Below, one piece after another: positions 1-10,348 of a DNA stretch of 64,000 nucleotides; within the stretch, counting starts at the first letter, position 1; every line of letters begins with the position of its first letter. The stretch lies in assembly GCA_963716925.1 (NCBI GenBank), contig CAVQUX010000015.1:310001-374000 (forward strand). The letters run 5' to 3'. A model generated the notes under the pieces. That model was not told the origin of the DNA, made no database searches, and was given only the letters and a program-made list of their open reading frames with translations. The DNA is from DAISKN01 sp963716925 (lineage in GTDB: Bacteria; Acidobacteriota; Vicinamibacteria; Marinacidobacterales; SMYC01). The translations under genes and the position numbers were made by a program.

Positions 1-2
1 GC

Positions 3-605
3 GGTTGGATCCACCTCGGACCGCACGTCGCCCAGGCGCTCTCAGCCAAGGGATTCTTCGTGGTGGGCTTCGACGTCAAGGCGTATCTCGAGAGCTTCAC
101 CTCCGGGAAGGTCACTCTGAAGCCCGAAGACGAACCGGGCGACTACAAGGTGCTCGCCGATTTCGCCGCGCGCGGGAGTACGCAGAAGCCGATTCTGATT
201 GGAGTTTCCGAAGGTGCGGCGCTGTCCGTCCTGGCGGCGACCGATCCCGAAACGAAAGAGTCGATCGCCGGGGTGCTCGGATTGGGTCTTCCCGAGGTGA
301 ATGAGCTGGGCTGGCGGTGGAAGGACTCGTTGATATACGTGACCCACGGCGTGCCGAACGAGCCGACGTTCAGCACCGTCGCGATCGTCGATCGGGTGGC
401 TCCAACCCCGCTCGCCGCAATCCATTCAACCCAGGACGAGTTCGTTCCGCTGTCGCAGGTGCAAAAGATCCTCGACGCCGCCAAGGAGCCGAAGAAGCTC
501 TGGATCGTGAAGGCATCCGATCACCGGTTCAGCGACAACCTGGCGGAGTTCGATCGGCGGCTCCTCGAGGCGATTGCCTGGGTGACCGCGAACGTCGCGC
601 GCTGA
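3..605 (+). CDS. AcvB/VirJ family lysyl-phosphatidylglycerol hydrolase, C-terminal part
   Basis: The reading frame is open at the left edge, so only the last 200 residues are seen. It shows an alpha/beta-hydrolase core: a nucleophile elbow GVSEG in the segment starting ILIGVSEG, an acid strand with STQDEFVP, and a late SDHRF histidine. These fit the VirJ domain of AcvB, a periplasmic hydrolase that removes lysyl-phosphatidylglycerol (family knowledge). The neighbour 8 bases downstream is mprF, the synthase of that lipid, and this acvB-lpiA pairing is known in Agrobacterium and Rhizobium. A second, complete AcvB lies at 34226-35623. The function follows from homology and context; the missing N-terminus should hold a signal peptide. 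Confidence 0.8.
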   Translation, partial: GWIHLGPHVAQALSAKGFFVVGFDVKAYLESFTSGKVTLKPEDEPGDYKVLADFAARGSTQKPILIGVSEGAALSVLAATDPETKESIAGVLGLGLPEVNELGWRWKDSLIYVTHGVPNEPTFSTVAIVDRVAPTPLAAIHSTQDEFVPLSQVQKILDAAKEPKKLWIVKASDHRFSDNLAEFDRRLLEAIAWVTANVAR

Positions 606-613
606 GGTTCCCG

Positions 614-3166
614 ATGTCTGAGCGGCTGCGTCGCGGCGATCCCGGTCGCCGTCGGCCTCGCGCTGTTCCTCGCCGCCCTCGAGGTGCTTCGCGTCGAGCT
701 GCGGGCGGTCAGTTGGCATGAGCTCACGGCGGACGTGATCCGCACGCCGCCTTCGCAGCTCGTGCTCGCCTTGCTGCTCACGGCCCTCAATTACGCGGCT
801 CTCACTGGCTACGACCTGCTGGCGTTCGCCTACATCGGCAAGACGCTTCCGCGCGCGCGTATCGCTCTCGCGTCGTTTCTGGCGTACGCGATTTCCAACA
901 ACGTCGGGTTCGCGATGTTGTCCGGCGCCTCCGTGCGGTATCGCTTCTATACGCGGTGGGGAGTCACGGCCGAGGAGCTCTCGCGGATCGTCTTCTCGTA
1001 CTCGGTGACGTTCTGGCTGGGCCTGTTCGGGTTGGGTGGACTGAGCCTCGTCGTCAGTCCCTTGCCGAGCGTGCGCGGTCTGCCCGCGCAGCAGCTCCTG
1101 GCGCCGATCGGTTGGCTGCTCATGCTGGTGCCACCGGCCTATCTGCTGGCAACCGTGGTGCGACGGCGGCCGCTGCGCATCCGGAGCTTCGAGCTGCCGT
1201 TGCCCTCGCCACGGATCGCGGCGGGTCAAGCACTGGTTTCCGCCGTCGACTGGGCCTTGGCGGGGGCCGTGCTCTATGTGTTGTTGCCGCCGAGCGCGCT
1301 GTCCTTTCTGGAGTTCCTCGGCACGTTCCTGGTTGCGATTCTTCTCGGAATGGCCAGTCACGTGCCCGGCGGTATCGGCGTGTTCGAGGGACTGATGGTC
1401 CTGCTCCTCAAGCCGTACCTGACCTCGGGGCAATTACTCCCGGCGCTCGTCGTGTATCGCGCGGTCTACTACCTGCTGCCGCTTACCGTCGCAACCCTCG
1501 GCCTCGTCGCCGACGAAGTGCGGCAGCGCCGCGCCCACGTGGCGCGCATCAGCGCCGTCGTCGGTCAGCTGACGGAGCAGGTCACGCCGCGCGTGCTGGC
1601 AGCCTTCACGTTTCTCGCCGGGCTGGTGTTGCTGTTCTCGGGCGCAACGCCCGCAGCTGCCGGGCGTCTCGAGTCGCTCAATCGGATACTGCCCTCTGGA
1701 GTGATCGAGGCGTCGCACTTCCTCAGCAGCGTGGCCGGTGCGGCGCTGCTGATTCTGTCGCAAGGGCTGGCGCGGCGCCTCGATGCCGCCTACTACCTCA
1801 CGGCAACGACGATCGTCGCCGGGATGGCAGCATCTCTGCTGAAAGGATTCGATTACGAAGAGGCGGTGCTGCTACTGCTGGTCTTCCTGGTGTTGCGGCG
1901 GGCTCGGCCGGCCTTCGATCGCCGCGCGGCCTTTTTCGACACCCGCTTCTCCGCGGCGTGGATCGCGGCACTGGTCGGCGCGCTCGGAGCCTCCGTGTGG
2001 CTGGGCTTGTTCGCGTTCAAGCACGTAGACTACTCGCACGAGCTCTGGTGGCAGTTCGAGGTTCACGGTGAAGCCTCGCGATTTCTCCGAGCCTCGGTCG
2101 GTGCGGTCATCTTCCTGCTGTTGTTTGGATTTGCCCGCTTGATCGGATACGCGCCTCACGAAGCGCCCACCCCGGTCGACGCCGACCTAGAGGACGCCGG
2201 AAAGGCGATCGCCGCACAGACATCGACCTCCCCCTACCTGGTGTATCTCCGGGACAAAGCGCTGCTGTTCAACGACGATCGAACCGCGTTCGTCATGTAT
2301 GGAGTCCAGGGTCGCACCTGGGTCGCGCTCGGCGATCCCGTTGGCCCGGACGATCGGCTCAGCGATCTCATTCGCCGCTTCCTCGAACGGTGCGATGATT
2401 TTGGCGGCGTTCCGATCTTTTACGAAGTCGGCAAGACTCACCTGCATCGGTATGCCGACTTCGGCCTGACGTTCGTGAAGCTGGGGGAGGAAGCGAAGGT
2501 GGACTTGACGACGTTCACAGCTGGAGGGGAGCGAGGCGACCAAATACCGCCAGTCGATTCGTCGGTTGGAGAAAGAAGGGGGCTCCTTTCGCATCGTCGA
2601 GCCCGCTGCCGTTCCAGCGATCATGGACCAGCTCCGCGCGGTGTCCGATGACTGGCTGAGAGCCAAGGCGAGCGCGGAGAAGGGGTTCTCGCTCGGGTTC
2701 TTCGACGAGGCGTACGTCTCCCGGTTCCCCGTCGCCGTCATCGAGCGCGGCGGCCGAATTCAGGCCTTCGCGAACGTCTGGCCCGGGCCAAAGCAGGTGG
2801 AGCTCTCGATCGATCTGATGCGATATCGACCGCGACGCGCCCAAAGGCGTGATGGAGGCTCTTTTCGTCCACTTGATGAAATGGGGCCAGGAGCAGGGGT
2901 ATCGCTGGTTCGCGATGGGCATGGCGCCCTTGTCCGGCTTCGAAGACTCGCCCGTAGCCTCGCTCTGGAATCGGCTCGGCGCCTTCCTGTACGAGCACGT
3001 CGAATCCGTCTACAACTTCCAGGGACTGCGCGCCTACAAGGACAAGTTCAACCCGATCTGGGAGCCGCATTATCTGGCTTATCCGGGTGGCCTTCGCCTG
3101 CCGCGCATCATGGCAGACGTCTCCGCGCTCGTGGCGGGAGGCTATCTGAAGGTCTTTCGAAAGTGA
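614..3166 (+). CDS. mprF: MprF-type phosphatidylglycerol lysyltransferase (frameshifted)
   Basis: An integral membrane flippase/synthase that transfers lysine from Lys-tRNA to phosphatidylglycerol, lowering surface negative charge. The ATG at 614 follows the acvB stop by 8 bases. The first 550 residues carry about 12-14 hydrophobic segments, including the flippase motif GMASHVPGGIGVFEG. The C-terminal DUF2156 domain shows SPYLVYLRDKALLFND, WVALGDPVG, the stretch LEKEGGSFRIV and a final MEALFVHLMKWGQ. The total of about 850 residues is normal for the family. Three single-base frame changes break it: near 632, near 2518-2522 (an extra base before CTGGAGGGG) and near 2825 (an extra base before GACCGCGACGCG). 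All homology resumes exactly, so sequence error or very recent mutation is likely. Confidence 0.88.
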
Positions 3167-3180
3167 AGTCCGCTTTCGTC

Positions 3181-3609
3181 TCAGACCGTTCTTGGCGGCG
3201 GTGGCATCAACGGACCGCTTCTTGTTCCACAAGGTGATGTGGACAGGAGGCCCTCCCCTTCGCGACGCGCCTTGACGAAGAAGATAGCCGTGGCAACCAG
3301 GTTGTGTCCCTCCGTGCGAAAGCGAACCTGGACCGTGGCACCGACGCCGATCGTGCCCTCGCGCTCCGTGGAACGGCTCAGAACGAACGTCATCTCGCCT
3401 GGAGTCTTGCCGACCCGAGTGATGACGAGCCTGGTCGCATCGACGGACTTCACGACTCCGCTCACCGCGTGGTCGGGCACGGGTTTCTTCGGCGGGGAAG
3501 ATTCTGCCGTTGTGTTGGGCGAATCCGCCTGGCCGGCTGCCGCGCCGCCTGCCAGGGGAACCGCCGAAAGTGCCCCGACGAGAAGAGCCGTCGTAATTCC
3601 CGTTACCAT
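3181..3609 (-). CDS. Small secreted OB-like (DUF5666-type) protein
   Basis: 142 residues starting MVTGITTALLVG, with a signal peptide ending around AAAGQADS, a Pro/Ser linker, and one beta-rich domain (SGVVKSVDATRLVITR through AIFFVKARR) typical of DUF5666/OB-like periplasmic proteins. An in-frame ATG at 3675 would add 22 residues, but 3609 gives the clean signal sequence. A two-repeat relative lies at 33496-34077. The gene is preceded by one of the conserved operator promoters (3732-3787), which makes it part of that candidate regulon. The molecular function is unknown; small-molecule, metal or polysaccharide binding is only a guess. Confidence 0.65.
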   Translation of the reverse strand: MVTGITTALLVGALSAVPLAGGAAAGQADSPNTTAESSPPKKPVPDHAVSGVVKSVDATRLVITRVGKTPGEMTFVLSRSTEREGTIGVGATVQVRFRTEGHNLVATAIFFVKARREGEGLLSTSPCGTRSGPLMPPPPRTV

Positions 3610-3731
3610 CTGAAGCACCCAGCTCTCGGCCTCTTGCCGACTCCGACCAAGTCCCTTTCGCCCCCCGAATGCCATCTCACGAGTCCTGGCGGAAAGGTCT
3701 GATTGCGGAGGCCTATTCCCCTCATCTACCG

Positions 3732-3787
3732 CTATTTGACTCGCCCCAGATGAGGGACACCTGATCCTCAGATGAACTCTTGTTAAG
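3732..3787 (-). promoter_or_regulatory. Operator-type promoter 1 (DUF5666-like gene)
   Basis: Read on the minus strand, a degenerate operator CTTAACAAGAGTTCAT (3787-3772; 13 matches to the ATTAA-N6-TTAAT set, counting GGA in the spacer) is followed by exactly 34 nt and then AAATAG (3737-3732). An ATCAGG sits where the other sites have YTCACG. The identical 34-nt spacing is the main support. It faces the gene starting at 3609 and sits exactly where the mgtA reading frame loses homology. Confidence 0.55.
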
Positions 3788-3789
3788 GT

Positions 3790-5190
3790 TCGTGGGCAAC
3801 CACGGCCGCGGTAGCCGACAGCCAGCACCCGCCGTCCGTCGGCGCTCAGCTGGTTGCACACCGCGGCGGAGGCTTCCCTCGCGGTCGCATCGAGCGCGGT
3901 GACCCGTCCGTCGATCTCCTGGGCATCGCAGATCGCGAGCAGGGACTCCGGCGCGCCCTTGGCGATCAGCAGGCGCTGCCGCGGGTCGTCCGGCGTGGAC
4001 ACTACCACAGACAAACGGCGACGTTCGAAGTCGAACGGGATTTCGTCTATCTTCGCACAAGCCGAAGCATCGGCCGACGCCGTTTTGAAGAATCGCCGCG
4101 TCCAACGGACTGCGAATGCCCGTCTGAAAACGGCTGTTGAGTGAAGCCAGCGCCAGAGGTCGCGGCGATACCTCACCCGCCGGACCCAGCGAGCGATCGA
4201 GGTGCATCACCCCGGTCGTGAGCGTTCCCGTCTTGTCGGTGCACAGGACGTCGATGCTGCCAAGGTTCTGAATCGCGGGAAGGTGTTTGACGATGACCTT
4301 GTCTCGAGCCATCCGCAGGGCGCCCTGGGTGAGCGTGACCGTTGCGATCATCGGGAGGAACTCCGGTGTCAGCCCGACCCCCAGCGCCACGGCAAAGAGC
4401 AGCGATTCGAGCGCATCGTGCTTGACGACGATGCCCATCAGCAGGATGAAGAGCACCAGCGCGGTGGTCGTTCGCAGAATCAGGAGGCTGAAGCGCCGCA
4501 AGCCGCTTTCGAACTCGGTCTCGGGCACACGGCTGCCCAGTCTCGTGGCGATGTCTCCGAACAGCGTCCTGGGCCCGGTCGCCGTCACGATCGCCGTCGC
4601 CGTTCCGCTGACGACCGACGTACCGAGGAAGACGAGGCCCGGCGCCTCGGGCCCCGTCGTTCGCCGGGTCTCGTCGGCGCTCGCCATCTTGTCCGCCGGC
4701 AGCGATTCGCCCGTCAGCATGGATTGCTGAACCGAGAGATCGCGCGAGTCCAGCAGGCGCGCATCCGCGGGCACGAGATCCCCGGCCGACAGGCGGACTA
4801 CGTCTTCAGGGACGAGCTGCCGCAGCGGGACCTCCTGCCAGGTTCCGTCGCGGAGCACGATCGCCGTTGGCGCCACCGTCGCCCGGAGTCGTTCGGCCGC
4901 CCGCTGCGAACGATACGACTGCCAGAAATTGACGCTCACGCTCACCAGGATAATCGTGACGATGATCCCCGCATCGACGTCCTCGCCGAGCCAAGTTGAA
5001 ACCGCACTCGCCACGAGCAAGATCAAGACGAGAGGGTTGGCGAACAGGCGACCGATCTCGACCACCGCCGAGAAGCGCCGCGTCGGGGCCGGCTCATTCG
5101 GACCGTACTCATCGAGGCGGCGTGCGGCCTCGAGGCTCGTCAAGCCGGACGAACGCGGACGCGACTCGGGGTCGCCCGTCCGTTCGCTCA
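3790..5190 (-). pseudogene. Truncated MgtA-type P-type ATPase
   Basis: Probable TTG start at 5190, overlapping the stop of the outer-membrane factor gene. The N-terminal half is a good Mg2+-importing (type III) ATPase: the actuator motif LTGESLPADK, the transmembrane PEFLPM, the phosphorylation motif DKTGTLT, and a nucleotide-binding segment KIDEIPFDFERRR then KGAPESLL. A frame change near 4085 splits it. Homology stops near VLAVGYR at about 3800, so the hinge motif GDGxND and transmembrane helices 5-10 (roughly 350-400 residues) are missing. It cannot be a working pump. The break coincides with the operator promoter of the next gene, suggesting insertion, deletion or an assembly join. Confidence 0.8.
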
Positions 5191-6639
5191 ACGGCGCACG
5201 TCCTGGGCGGAGGGCAACTGCGACGCGTCCCATCCGCCGCCGAGGGCCTGGATCAAGGACACGCTCGCGACCAGGCGTCTGGTGAGGATGTCGACTGCCG
5301 CCCGTTGATTCTGCAGCAAGCTGGTCTGCGAGGTGATGACTTGCAGGTAGTTCGCGAGTCCCCCCGATATTGGATCGTCGAGATGTCAAGCGACTGCTGC
5401 GCGGCTGCGACCGCCCGGTCGACGATCTCTGCCTCGTGGGAGAGGATGCGCAACTCCGCCAGAGCTGTCCTCCACCTGTTGGAATGCCGTCAGTACGGTC
5501 TGACGGTAATTCGCCACGGTGGCGTCGTAGGCGGCTTCGGTCAGCCTGACTTGAGCGCGGCGCTTGCCCGCGTCGAAGAGCGTCTCGGCCAACTGTACTC
5601 CCACCGACCAGAGGCGGGTCGGCACCGTGAGCAGGTCGACGATGGCCGCGGCCTGCGAGCCCACGCTGCCGCCGAAGCTCAGGGCGGGGTAGAACGCCGA
5701 CTTGGCGACGCCGATCTGTTCGTTCGCTGCCGCGACCTGCCGCTCGGCGGCGGCGACGTCGGGCCGTCGTTCGAGAAGCGTGGAAGGAAGGCCGACGACG
5801 ACTGGCGGCGGCGGCGACTGAGTCGGCGCCGCAGGCATCGACAACGCGGACGGTGGCTGTCCGATCAGCACGGCTATGGCGTGCTCGAATTGGGCCCGCG
5901 GAATGCCCAGGTCGGCCAACTGCGCGCGGGCGGTTTCCAACTGCGTTTGCGCCAGGGCCACGTCGGCCATCGACGCGACACCGCCTTCGTATCGGTCCTT
6001 GGTCAGCTGCACGTACCGTTCGTACGACTGTACGGTGGCCTCGAGCAACCGCCGCTCGGCGTCGAGTCCCTGAATCTGGAAATAGTCGGCGGCGAGTTCC
6101 GCCTGGTACAACAACCGGGCATTCTCCAGGTCCGCGGCGGACGCCTGCGCGACCGCTGAATTTGCCGCGACGCTGCGTCGGATGCTCCCCCAGACGTCCG
6201 CTTGATAGGTCACGTCAATCGGGATGTCGTACAGGCGCACGCCGGACACGGCACCGGTTCCGGAAGCCGTGGCGGACGGGGTCGCGGTCACGGTGGGGAA
6301 CTGACCCGCCCGGGTGACGCGCACGGCCGCCTTGGCCGCGCGGAACTGCGCCTCGGCGGCCAAAACGTTCTGGTTCGAGATGCTCACCTGGTCTTCGAGC
6401 GCGTCGAGCCGCGGGTCGTTGTACGGGCTCCACCACTTGCCGCGGGGTGCGCCGTCGTTGGGCTGCGCTTCCTTCCAGCCGGCGGGCAGCAGCTTCCCCG
6501 AACGCCGGCGGGGCCGGCACGTCAGGACGCTGGTACTTCGGACCGATCAGCGCAGGCGTTCGAACGAGCAGCACGCCGAGCCGCGCGAAGCGGGGAGCAC
6601 GGTCATAGCGATCCGGTCGATCGGACCGCGTTCATTCAT
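5187..6639 (-). CDS. TolC/NodT-family outer-membrane efflux factor (frameshifted)
   Basis: Outer-membrane channel of a tripartite efflux pump. The ATG at 6639 overlaps the MacB permease stop (ATGAATGA). The N-terminal IGPKYQRPDVPAPPAF is the usual first segment after the lipobox in the NodT lipoprotein family. Two long coiled-coil repeats follow, with TYQADVWGSIRRSVAA, LERRPDVAAAERQVAAAN and SVGVQLAETLFDAG marking the paired outer-membrane-factor repeats. Frame changes near 6575-6600, 6500-6410 and 5455 break it; the true C-terminus ends LPSAQDVRR at 5187. Length of about 480 residues is normal. It is last of the macA-macB-macB-OMF operon, so it should be the exit duct for that pump. Confidence 0.85.
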
Positions 6640-7869
6640 ACCGCAGCGCCTCGATCGGATCCAGGAACGCCGCCTTGCGCGCCGGGTAGTAGCCAAAGAA
6701 CACGCCCACCAGCGCCGAGAAGAGAAACGACGTCAGGATCGACAGCGCGCTGACCTCGGTGGACCATTGCGCGAAGTGCGAGATCGAGCACCGACGCCGT
6801 CAGCCCGACCACGATCCCGATGATTCCACCGAGCAGGGAGAGCGTCACGGCTTCCACCAGGAACTGCGAGAGGATGTCGCGGCGTCTTGGCGCCGACGGC
6901 CAGCCGCAGGCCGATCTCGCGCGTGCGTTCGGTCACCGAGACCAGCATGATGTTCATGATCCCGATGCCGCCGACGATCAGCGACACCGACGCGATCGCG
7001 CCCAGCAGAATCGACATCACTTGCGCCGAGGTTTCCTGGGCGGCGAACACCTCGGTGAGATTGCGGATCGTGAAGTCGTCCTCCAGACCCGGCAGGATCC
7101 GGTGCCGCTCGCGCAGCAGCGCCTCCATCTCCTGGATCGCCTGGTCCATGGCCTGCGGGCTCATGGCCTGCACCATCAGCGAGCCGACCGCCTTGGCGTT
7201 GGCCTTGTTGGCGCCGAGGACCTTCTGCTTGGCCGTGGAGATCGGCAGCAGGATGACGTCGTCCTGGTCCTGACCCGTCGGTGACTGGCCCTTCGGCGTC
7301 AGCACGCCCGCGACGGTGAACGGCACGTTCTTGATGATGACGACCTGACCGGTGGGATCGCTGTCGCCGAACAGATTCGTCGCGACGGTTTCACCCAGCA
7401 CGGCGGTTTTGGCGGCGGCATCCACGTCCTGCGTCGTGAAGAACTGGCCGGACAACATCGTGTAGTCGCGGATCGTCATGTAGTCCGGAGTCACTCCCTG
7501 GACGGTCGTGGCCCAGTTGTTGTTGCCGTACACCACCTGCACGCCGCCGCGCACGGTAGGGGCGACGAGCGCGACGGACGGGCACTCGGCCGCGATGGCC
7601 TTCGCGTCGTCTTCCGTCAACGTGGCGACGCCGCCGGAGCCGAGCCGGACGCCGTTGCTGCTGATGCTGCCCGGCAGCACGATGATCAGGTTGCTGCCGA
7701 TGCTCTGAATCTGCTCCTGGATCCGCGCGGTCGCGCCGTCGCCCACACCCACCATGGCGATCACCGCCGCGACGCCGATGATGATACCGAGCATCGTGAG
7801 CGCCGAGCGCGTGCGGTTCACCTCCAGCGCGCGCAACGCGATCTTCACGCTGGTGAGGAGCTTCTTCAT
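6632..7869 (-). CDS. MacB-type ABC transporter permease (frameshifted)
   Basis: About 412 residues: an N-terminal transmembrane helix (SALTMLGIIIGVAAVIAMVG), a large periplasmic MacB_PCD domain (LIIVLPGS through RNLTEVFAA), and a C-terminal FtsX domain with three helices ending FFGYYPARKAAFLDPIEALRYE. The motif LIVGGIGIMNIM and TERTREIGLRLAVGAK are family signatures. Frame changes near 6893 and 6775 split the last helices. The start overlaps the ATPase stop by 4 bases. With the separate ATPase and MacA it forms a mechanotransmission pump that pushes periplasmic substrates through the outer-membrane factor; the substrate is unknown. Confidence 0.9.
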
Positions 7870-8626
7870 GCCGACACCACCTCGTCCGCCGGATCGGCGG
7901 GAAGCTGCTCCAGCTCCTTCCGGGCATCGCGCGGCTGCTCGATCCGCTCGTCCCGCCGCAGTCTGCCATCTTTGAAGTGCAGCGTCCGGTTCGCGTAGCT
8001 CGCGATGTCGGGATCGTGCGTGACGACGATCAGGGTGATCCCCTCGTCGCGGTTCAGACGCTGGAAGATCGCCATGATCTCGACGCCGGTCCTCGAGTCC
8101 AGCGCTCCGGTGGGCTCGTCCGCCAGGATGATCCGGGGATCGTTCACCAGTGACCGCGCGATGGCCACGCGCTGCTGCTGGCCGCCGGAAAGCTGGCTCG
8201 GTTGATGCTCTTCGCGTCCGGCGAGCCCCACCGCGAGCAGCGCCTTCCGCGCCCGCTCCCGGCGCTCGGGCGCGGACGCGTCGGTATACATCAGCGGCAG
8301 TTCGACGTTCTCCGCGGCGCTGGTCCGCGCCAGCAGGTTGAACTGCTGGAAGACGAACCCGATCTTCTTGTTGCGGATCTCCGCCAGCTGGTCGCGATCG
8401 AGCGCTCCGACGCTGATGCCGTCCAGCATGTAACTCCCGGACGTCGGCTTGTCGAGGCACCCGAGAATGTTCATGAGGGTCGATTTACCGGATCCCGACG
8501 GACCCATGATCGAGACGAACTCCCCGCGCTCGATCTCGAACGAGATGCCCTTGAGCACGTGTACCGGCACGTCCCCCAGCGTGGAAGTCCTTGACCAGAT
8601 CCTTGACTTCGATGATCGACTGCCAT
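7866..8626 (-). CDS. MacB/LolD-type ABC transporter ATPase (frameshifted N-terminus)
   Basis: ATP-binding subunit of the efflux pump. Walker A GPSGSGKST, Q-loop FVFQQFNLL, signature LSGGQQQRVAIARS, Walker B IILADEPTGALD and the switch histidine VVTHD are all present. The ATG at 8626 begins MAV; two frame changes within the first 25 codons (near 8612 and 8578) shift the N-terminus IIEVKDLVKDFH before VPVHVLKGISFEIERGEF. Length is about 250 residues, usual for this subfamily. A Glu/Asp/Arg-rich tail of about 30 residues follows the domain. It lies between macA and the permease gene with short overlaps, so one transcript is expected. Confidence 0.9.
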
Positions 8627-8631
8627 GACGC

Positions 8632-10008
8632 TCAGAATCCCGGTCCTCTGCGCCCGCCTGCGGGAGCCGGGACTACCGCCCGACTCGGGGGCTGCCTTCG
8701 CCAGCGCCGCGACGATCACGCGGTCGCCGTCCTTCAGGCCGCCCATCGGTCACCTCCGTGAAGGTGCCGTCGGTCTCGCCGGTACTGACCACGACACGGT
8801 GCGGCCTGTCGTTCACGTCCAGGATCCAGACAGCCTTTTCCGGTGCGGCGCCCTTCTCGACGCTGGCTGCTTCCGTTCGGGGCTCGGGGTGATAACGAAG
8901 GGCGGCGTTGGGGATCTTCAGCACATTCGGCCGCTGATTCACGAGAATCTTCACGTTCGCCGTCATGCCGGGAAACAGCTTCAGCTCCGTATTCGACACG
9001 CCAATCACGGCGTCGTAGGTGATCACGTTCTGCACGTTGATGGGGGCCTTGCGGATCGGAGGTCACGGTGCCGGTGAAAGTCTGCCCTGGATAGGCATCC
9101 ACGGTGAACGTGGCAGACTGGTTCACTCGCACGCGTCCCACGTCCGCTTCCGACACGTTCGTGTCCACCTGCATCTTCGTCAGGTCCTGCGCGATCAAAA
9201 ACAACGTGGGAGCCGCCAGGCTGGCAGCAACCGTCTGCCCGACATCCACGTTCCGTGACACCACGATGCCGTCCACCGGCGCCTTGATGTTCGTGTGATC
9301 CAGGTCGATCTGGGCCGACTGCAATGCCGCGGTGAACTGCTTCACCTGCGCCTGGTTGGAAGTCATCAGCGATTTCGCCACGTTCAATTGAGCCTGCGCC
9401 ACCTTCACGCTGTCTTCCATCGCAGTCTGCTGCGCCATGAGGGCGTCGAGATCGGCCACCGCCGACTTGTACGTCGTCTGGGCGGTTTCGAGATCCTCTT
9501 TGGAGTCCGCGTCCTGACTGACCATGATCACGCGCCGATCGACCTTGACCTTGGCGTCCTCGGCGATAGCCTGTGCTTTCACGACATTCGCTTTGGCAGC
9601 GGCGAGCGAAGAGTTGGCGGCCTGAATGCCCGCCAGCGCCTGCTGAACCACGGCCTGGCTGTTGGCGACGGCGGCTCGGGCGGCGGCGACGTTCGCCTGT
9701 GCCTGATTCACCCTCGTCTGGAAGGGGGCCGGATCGATCTGGGCGATCAGCTCTCCCTTGGTTACCTTGGTGTTGAAGTCGGCGAACAACGCCAGAATAT
9801 TGCCTGACACCTGCGAGCCCACTTGCACGGTGACGACCGCGTTGGGGTTCCCGGTGGCCGAGATGGTGACGTTGATGTCGCCGTGTTCGATCGTCGCCGT
9901 TCGGTATCGAACGCCGGACCGACTGCCGAGCCAGGCCCACGTCAGCAGCCCGGCAATCGCGCACGTGATGGCGCCAGCCAGGACAACCGTCTTCCTCTGC
10001 ATACTCAT
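8632..10008 (-). CDS. MacA/HlyD-type periplasmic adaptor (frameshifted)
   Basis: Membrane fusion protein linking the MacB-like transporter to the outer-membrane factor. It starts MSMQRKTVVLAGAITCAIAG (membrane anchor), then a barrel-sandwich half ISATGNPNAVVTVQVGSQVSG, a long helical hairpin (about residues 95-230, rich in Ala, Gln and Lys), the second lipoyl half IKAPVDGIVVSRNVDVGQTV, and a beta-barrel TANVKILVNQRPNVLKIPNAALRY. Frame changes near 9050, 8745 and 8640 fragment the C-terminus. It is first in the minus-strand operon and directly follows a conserved operator promoter and a short upstream ORF whose stop overlaps this ATG (ATGA). Confidence 0.9.
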
Positions 10009-10067
10009 CGGTTACTCAAGGGATGCCGCCGGGGCACCGCCGCCATGGCCCGTTCGTCGGAATTCAT
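10005..10067 (-). CDS. Short upstream ORF of macA (leader peptide candidate)
   Basis: A 20-codon ORF starting MNSDERAMAAV lies in the leader between the promoter and macA, and its TGA overlaps the macA ATG. The leader of the SpoIIE gene has a near copy (12437-12493, MDSDERAMAAV...). Relative to that copy one base is missing at about 10030; restoring it would give the same ...RAASLE ending and a stop 3 bases before macA. Conservation of frame, start and the SDERAMAAV core in two leaders suggests translation or at least a constrained leader, perhaps translational coupling. No protein family is recognised. Confidence 0.4.
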   Translation of the reverse strand: MNSDERAMAAVPRRHPLSNR

Positions 10068-10174
10068 CACGTCGTCAGCTCCATTTGTATTAGACCCGAA
10101 GAGCCTGAGCGGGACATGAGGCGCGAATTAATTCCGTTTAATCCGCCCCCGCGATCGCGCGCCCATGAGTGGAC
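10009..10174 (-). repeat. Duplicated promoter-leader cassette A, copy 1
   Basis: About 166 bp, roughly 85-90 percent identical by eye to 12434-12600 in the same orientation. It spans the region upstream of the operator, the operator, the -10-like hexamer, the upstream ORF and the last bases before the start codon. Homology ends at the start codons of two unrelated genes (macA and the SpoIIE phosphatase), so the regulatory unit, not the genes, was duplicated. Confidence 0.8.
10087..10142 (-). promoter_or_regulatory. Operator-type promoter 2 (macA operon)
   Basis: On the minus strand: operator ATTAAACGGAATTAAT (10142-10127), 6 nt, CTCATG, 22 nt, then TAATAC (10092-10087). It faces macA at 10008. 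The architecture is identical in spacing to the copy before the SpoIIE gene and to four other sites in the window. Confidence 0.7.
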
Positions 10175-10348
10175 ACGCGCGCCCCGACGATCCGTGCGCG
10201 CTGTCAACGAAGAAGTCGCGAAGACACCTCTGCTACCGTTTGGCTTCAATTCCGACGGTCTCGAGAGGGGATAACCGTGAGCCTGACCATTTCCTGCCCA
10301 CACTACCGTTGCCGCGCAGGCGCCCCTGACGACTCTCACACAGCTGAT

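Noticed and set aside
10175..10348. Possible small genes downstream of cassette A copy 1
   Set aside because: The ORFs are short, have no ribosome sites and overlap on both strands; only intergenic sequence is supported.
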